A DNA stretch of 32,963 bases from Gemmatimonadota bacterium. GTDB lineage: Bacteria > Gemmatimonadota > Gemmatimonadetes > Longimicrobiales > RSA9. Below, piece after piece: positions 31,962 through 32,963 of the stretch (its first letter is position 1; each line of letters begins with the position of its first letter). The translations under genes and the position numbers were made by a program. The stretch is from assembly GCA_017881445.1 (NCBI GenBank), contig JADGQX010000020.1, forward strand, positions 1 through 32,963, written 5' to 3'. A model generated the notes under the pieces. It saw only the letters and a list, made by a program, of their open reading frames with translations, searched no databases and had not been told where the DNA came from.

Positions 31962-32963
31962 TCAGCCTTCGCCGGGCCTCCGGGCGCGGCGGGTGGGTGG
32001 CGCGGCCAGCGGGTCGTCCGGCCAGTAGTGTTTGGGGTAGCGCCCCTTCAGGTCCTTCCTCACCTCGAAGTATGCCTCGCGCCAGAAGCTGGCGAGGTCG
32101 CGCGTGACCTGCACGGGGCGGCGCGCGGGCGAGAGCAGGTGCAGGGTCAACGCCACCCGCCCGCCGGCGATGCGCGGCGTCTGCGCCAGCCCGAACATCT
32201 CCTGCAGCCGCACGGCCAGGACCGGAGCCGTCGGATCGGAGTAGTCGATGGGGACGCGCGAGCCGCTGGGCACGACCAGGTGCGTCGGTGCCAGCCGCTC
32301 CAGCGCGCTGCGCTGCCGCCAGTCGAGTCGCGCCTCCAGCGCCGCCCCCAGGTCGAGCTTCTCCAGGTCCGAGCGCGAGCGCGCCCCCTCCAGCCAGGGC
32401 GCCAGCCACTCCTCGAGCGCCGCCGCCAGCGCCTCGTCCGAGCAATCGGGCCAGGAATCGGGCTCCAGCGCGTGCAGGAAGCCGAGCCGCTGGCGCAGCC
32501 GGGTCGCCTCCTTGCCCCAGGGCAGCGAGGCCACGCCCCGGCGGCGGAGGCGCTCTAGCAACGCGCGGGAAACCTCCCCGGGCCCGGGCTGCGCGGGCGC
32601 GTCCCGCAGCACCAGCGCGCCCAGGGTCCGCCGGCGCCGGGCGCGCACGGCGTCCACATCCTCGTCCCAGGCGACGGTGGTCTCCTCCACCACCGCCTCG
32701 CCGAAGTGGCGCTCCAGCTCCGCCGGGTCCAGCGGAGCCGCCAGGTAGATGCGGCTGTCGCGGCCGGCGCCGTCCAGCTCGGCGGCCACGATCCACTCCT
32801 CGCGGGCGAGCGGCTGGTGCGGGTCCAGCGCCGCGCCCCGGCCGTTGCGCAGCAGGAAATGGCCCGGCTGGCCCGGGCGGCGCTGGGCGATGCGGTCGGG
32901 GTAGGCGAAGGCCAGCAGCAGCCCCGGCAGGCCCTCGTCCGGGGGAGCGGCATCGCGCTCGGG
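31962..32963 (-). CDS. hrpB: ATP-dependent helicase HrpB, C-terminal part (5' end outside window)
   Basis: The frame is open from the right edge of the window to TGA at 31962-31964, giving 333 residues. The visible part starts in the middle region (LLLAFAYPDRIAQRR, FLLRNGRGAALDP, WIVAAELDG) and covers the HrpB C-terminal domain. It includes HLVVPSGSRVPIDYS, MFGLAQTPRIAGGRVALTLHLLSPARRPVQVTRDLASFW and KGRYPKHYWPDDPL, the family's signature ending. The DEAH helicase core lies beyond the window. HrpB is a DExH-box protein widespread in bacteria, and its RNA or protein targets are poorly defined. The family is certain. Confidence 0.95.
   Translation of the reverse strand, partial: PERDAAPPDEGLPGLLLAFAYPDRIAQRRPGQPGHFLLRNGRGAALDPHQPLAREEWIVAAELDGAGRDSRIYLAAPLDPAELERHFGEAVVEETTVAWDEDVDAVRARRRRTLGALVLRDAPAQPGPGEVSRALLERLRRRGVASLPWGKEATRLRQRLGFLHALEPDSWPDCSDEALAAALEEWLAPWLEGARSRSDLEKLDLGAALEARLDWRQRSALERLAPTHLVVPSGSRVPIDYSDPTAPVLAVRLQEMFGLAQTPRIAGGRVALTLHLLSPARRPVQVTRDLASFWREAYFEVRKDLKGRYPKHYWPDDPLAAPPTRRARRPGEG

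Overview
The window is about 33 kb of very GC-rich bacterial DNA. Genes are densely packed, third codon positions are overwhelmingly G or C, and long spurious frames run opposite real genes. The gene set fits a Gemmatimonadota-like or similar high-GC Gram-negative environmental bacterium: a DUF5916/CBM9-like outer-membrane-type protein, a REC plus PPDK_N hybrid protein, secreted cupredoxins, a DUF2911 protein and many lipoproteins. The taxonomy is inferred from gene content, because there is no rRNA or tRNA in the window. Both ends cut a gene: an aldo/keto reductase on the left and the helicase HrpB on the right.

Layout. 1-828: C-terminal part of an aldo/keto reductase. 846-2999: a lipoprotein glycoside hydrolase family 3 gene lying between two inverted copies of a ~125 bp repeat. 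3116-4192: Ada-type DNA repair regulator. 4266-4748: a decayed HigBA-type toxin-antitoxin locus in which the toxin has lost its middle while the antitoxin and a palindromic operator persist. 4970-7568: two-subunit molybdenum hydroxylase of the isoquinoline 1-oxidoreductase type. 7767-10111: an amino-acid/polyamine-type permease coupled to an ACMSD-like amidohydrolase. 10178-11302: secreted DUF2911 protein. 11475-12880 (minus): ornithine aminotransferase with a possible small coupled gene. 13160-13987: secreted protein with two tandem cupredoxin-like domains. 14264-14476: small Cys/His protein. 14762-19336 (minus): a 982-residue REC-REC-PPDK_N protein and NADP-type glutamate dehydrogenase. 19620-22102: phosphofructokinase with PPi-type active-site residues and two tandem signal peptidase II genes. 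22161-22841 (minus): methyltransferase. 22954-23949: FabH. 24116-26189: octaheme HAO-family cytochrome c coupled to an internally duplicated eight-helix membrane protein. 26279-26716 (minus): cupredoxin lipoprotein. 26870-31847 (minus): DUF5916 protein, ABC-class ATPase (PF09818-like) and GlsB-type protein. 31962-32963 (minus): HrpB.

Most interesting system: the octaheme cytochrome and membrane protein pair, with a convergent blue-copper lipoprotein beside it. The membrane protein is two copies of a four-helix unit, each with the motif HxxNxFxxPLEW and a second His, so it could be a quinol- or haem-handling partner for the octaheme enzyme. Other points worth attention are the REC/ATP-grasp hybrid without a phospho-His domain, the tandem-cupredoxin protein, the toxin with an internal deletion, the three-copy palindromic repeat family, and 8-bp tandem repeats placed between stop codons and terminators.
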